This document shows positions 6,175 through 7,377 of a stretch of 7,377 bases of DNA, piece by piece. The position numbers and the translations under genes are program-made. This DNA is from Acidobacteriota bacterium (lineage in GTDB: Bacteria > Acidobacteriota > Terriglobia > Acidoferrales > UBA7541). The notes under the pieces are model-generated. The model saw only the letters and a program-made list of their open reading frames with translations. It made no database searches and was not told the DNA's origin. Position 1 is the first letter of the stretch. Each line of letters begins with the position of its first letter. The stretch is from the NCBI GenBank assembly GCA_019239815.1, contig JAFAZL010000909.1, positions 1 through 7,377 on the forward strand. The letters are read 5' to 3'.

Positions 6175-7377
6175 CTATTTCTGATGATAGTTCGGATACG
6201 GCGGATGATCCGGAATCACCACCGGATGCTTCTGAAGCGCATCGAGCGTGACCTGCACTGCTTTTTCGAGTTGCGGATCGTGGCCCTTCGCAACCGATGC
6301 CGGATCGTTTTCGACTTCGATGTCGGGCGCGATGCCGACATTCTCCACTTCCCATTCGCCGTGAAGGCCGTAGAGAGCACCGCGCGGCGCGGTCACTCGG
6401 CCGCCATCCATTAACACGGGATAATTCCAGATGCCGACCAGGCCGCCCCACGTGCGCATGCCAACGAGCGGGCCAACTTTGTCCTGCTTGAACATCCACG
6501 GCAGCGCATCGCCACCTGAGCCCGACATTTCGTTGATGATCATCGTCTTCGGCCCATAGATCTGTTCCAAGGGCGAGCAGAATTTTTCGCCCTCGCGACC
6601 GACCGCGCAGTTGCGGAGGGGCCGCTCGAGCAAGTCGATGATCGAGTCGGCGATTTGGCCGCCGTGGTTGTAGCGCTCGTCGATGATCGCCGCCTGCTTG
6701 CCGACCTGGCCAAAATAGAAGCGATTGAAATTGAGATAGCCGCCGACATTCGTGTCAGGTACATGCACGTAGGCGAGTTTGCCGCCGCTGAGTTCATCGA
6801 CCTTGCGGCGGTTATTTTCCTCCCACGCGCGCGTCCGAAGTTCTTCCTCGTCACCCACCGGGACGACGGTGACTTCGCGCGCGTCTCTTCCATCTGCGTT
6901 CGGGCCGACCTTGATGCGCGTCTGCTTATCGGCGGTGTTTTCGAGGAACATATTCACGTCCGACGGCGGCCTTACTTCGACTCCATTGACTTCGAGTAGG
7001 TATTCGCCGACTTTCACGTCGACGCCGGGCTGCGTGAGCGGCGCGCGCAAATCGGGATTCCAGTTTTCGCCGTTGAAAATGCGGGCGAAACGATAGCGCC
7101 CGTTTTCAATCTTGTAGTCGGCGCCGAGCAATCCGCCCTTGACCTGCGGCGGCTGCGGCACATCACCGCCGCGGATAAACATGTGGCCGATGGTGATCTC
7201 GCCGAGCATTTCGTCGAAGAGATAGTTGAGATCGGCGCGGCCACCGAGGTTTTTTAGATAGGGAGCGTATTTCTTTTCGGCGGCAGTGAGATTCAACCCG
7301 TGGTGGTTCGGATCGTAGAGAAAGTCGCGTTCGATGCGCCACGTCTCGCGATACATCTGATTCCACTCGATACGCGG
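6175..7377 (-). CDS. C-terminal part of a tricorn-like S41 serine protease with PDZ domain (5' truncated)
   Basis: The frame is open to the right edge, giving 400 residues that begin PRIEWNQMYRETWRIERDF; the Met at 7356 is internal. Tricorn-type enzymes break peptides into small oligopeptides; the family normally has N-terminal beta-propellers that would lie outside the window. Numbering from the Met at 7356: a C1-like helical domain with LGEITIGHMF (51-60) and candidate catalytic His58; a PDZ domain at about 72-165 with GVDVKVGEYLLEVNGVEV; then the S41 core with LAYVHVPDTNVGGY (194-207), AIIDERYNHGGQ (223-234), NEMSGSGGDALPWMFK (275-290) carrying the probable nucleophile Ser280, and WEVENVGIAPDIEV (335-348) with the probable Glu338. 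The C-terminus is rich in Pro and His. Gly57 stands where archaeal tricorn has a catalytic-site Ser next to His. Localisation cannot be judged without the N-terminus. The gene converges on the hydrolase gene. Confidence 0.9.
   Translation of the reverse strand, partial: PRIEWNQMYRETWRIERDFLYDPNHHGLNLTAAEKKYAPYLKNLGGRADLNYLFDEMLGEITIGHMFIRGGDVPQPPQVKGGLLGADYKIENGRYRFARIFNGENWNPDLRAPLTQPGVDVKVGEYLLEVNGVEVRPPSDVNMFLENTADKQTRIKVGPNADGRDAREVTVVPVGDEEELRTRAWEENNRRKVDELSGGKLAYVHVPDTNVGGYLNFNRFYFGQVGKQAAIIDERYNHGGQIADSIIDLLERPLRNCAVGREGEKFCSPLEQIYGPKTMIINEMSGSGGDALPWMFKQDKVGPLVGMRTWGGLVGIWNYPVLMDGGRVTAPRGALYGLHGEWEVENVGIAPDIEVENDPASVAKGHDPQLEKAVQVTLDALQKHPVVIPDHPPYPNYHQK

Noticed and set aside
1..7377. 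tRNA/rRNA genes, CRISPR arrays, insertion-sequence ends, attachment sites, riboswitches
   Set aside because: I looked for these on both strands and saw no cloverleaf, regular spacer-repeat pattern, transposase motif, or long direct repeats other than the M28 internal duplication.

Overview
This is a GC-rich bacterial window, densely coded, with five complete protein genes, one large 5'-truncated gene at the right edge and a probable gene start at the left edge. There are no RNA genes, CRISPR arrays, insertion sequences or phage genes that I can support. The mix of secreted M28 and tricorn-like S41 peptidases with a secreted alpha/beta hydrolase, next to housekeeping repair and translation-quality genes, fits a soil-type heterotroph. 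Acidobacteriota is my guess from protein style only; the sequence does not prove it.

Minus-strand block, right to left from 5084 to 1: mutM (formamidopyrimidine-DNA glycosylase), a 997-residue secreted protein carrying two complete M28 zinc-peptidase units, dtd (D-aminoacyl-tRNA deacylase), a GNAT N-acetyltransferase, and at 55..1 the start of another protein with a signal-peptide-like N-terminus. Gaps are 96, 40, 61 and 20 nt, so read-through transcription is plausible. The M28 gene and dtd have clear Shine-Dalgarno sequences; mutM, the GNAT gene and the partial gene do not.

Plus-strand gene: a secreted alpha/beta-hydrolase (predicted esterase/peptidase) occupies about 5304..6155 and diverges from mutM. 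The 219 nt between the two starts hold two inverted repeats. Its stop lies 19 nt from the stop of a convergent minus-strand gene, the C-terminal part (PDZ plus S41 catalytic domain) of a tricorn-like serine protease that enters from the right edge.

Functionally, mutM and dtd guard DNA and translation quality in the cytoplasm. The M28 double enzyme and the hydrolase have export signals and probably degrade external or periplasmic peptides and esters. The tricorn-like enzyme also points to peptide degradation, but its N-terminus is outside the window. The most unusual item is the M28 protein: a fused tandem duplication in which both copies keep every expected metal and catalytic residue. I do not see an obviously new defence, mobile or RNA-based system here.
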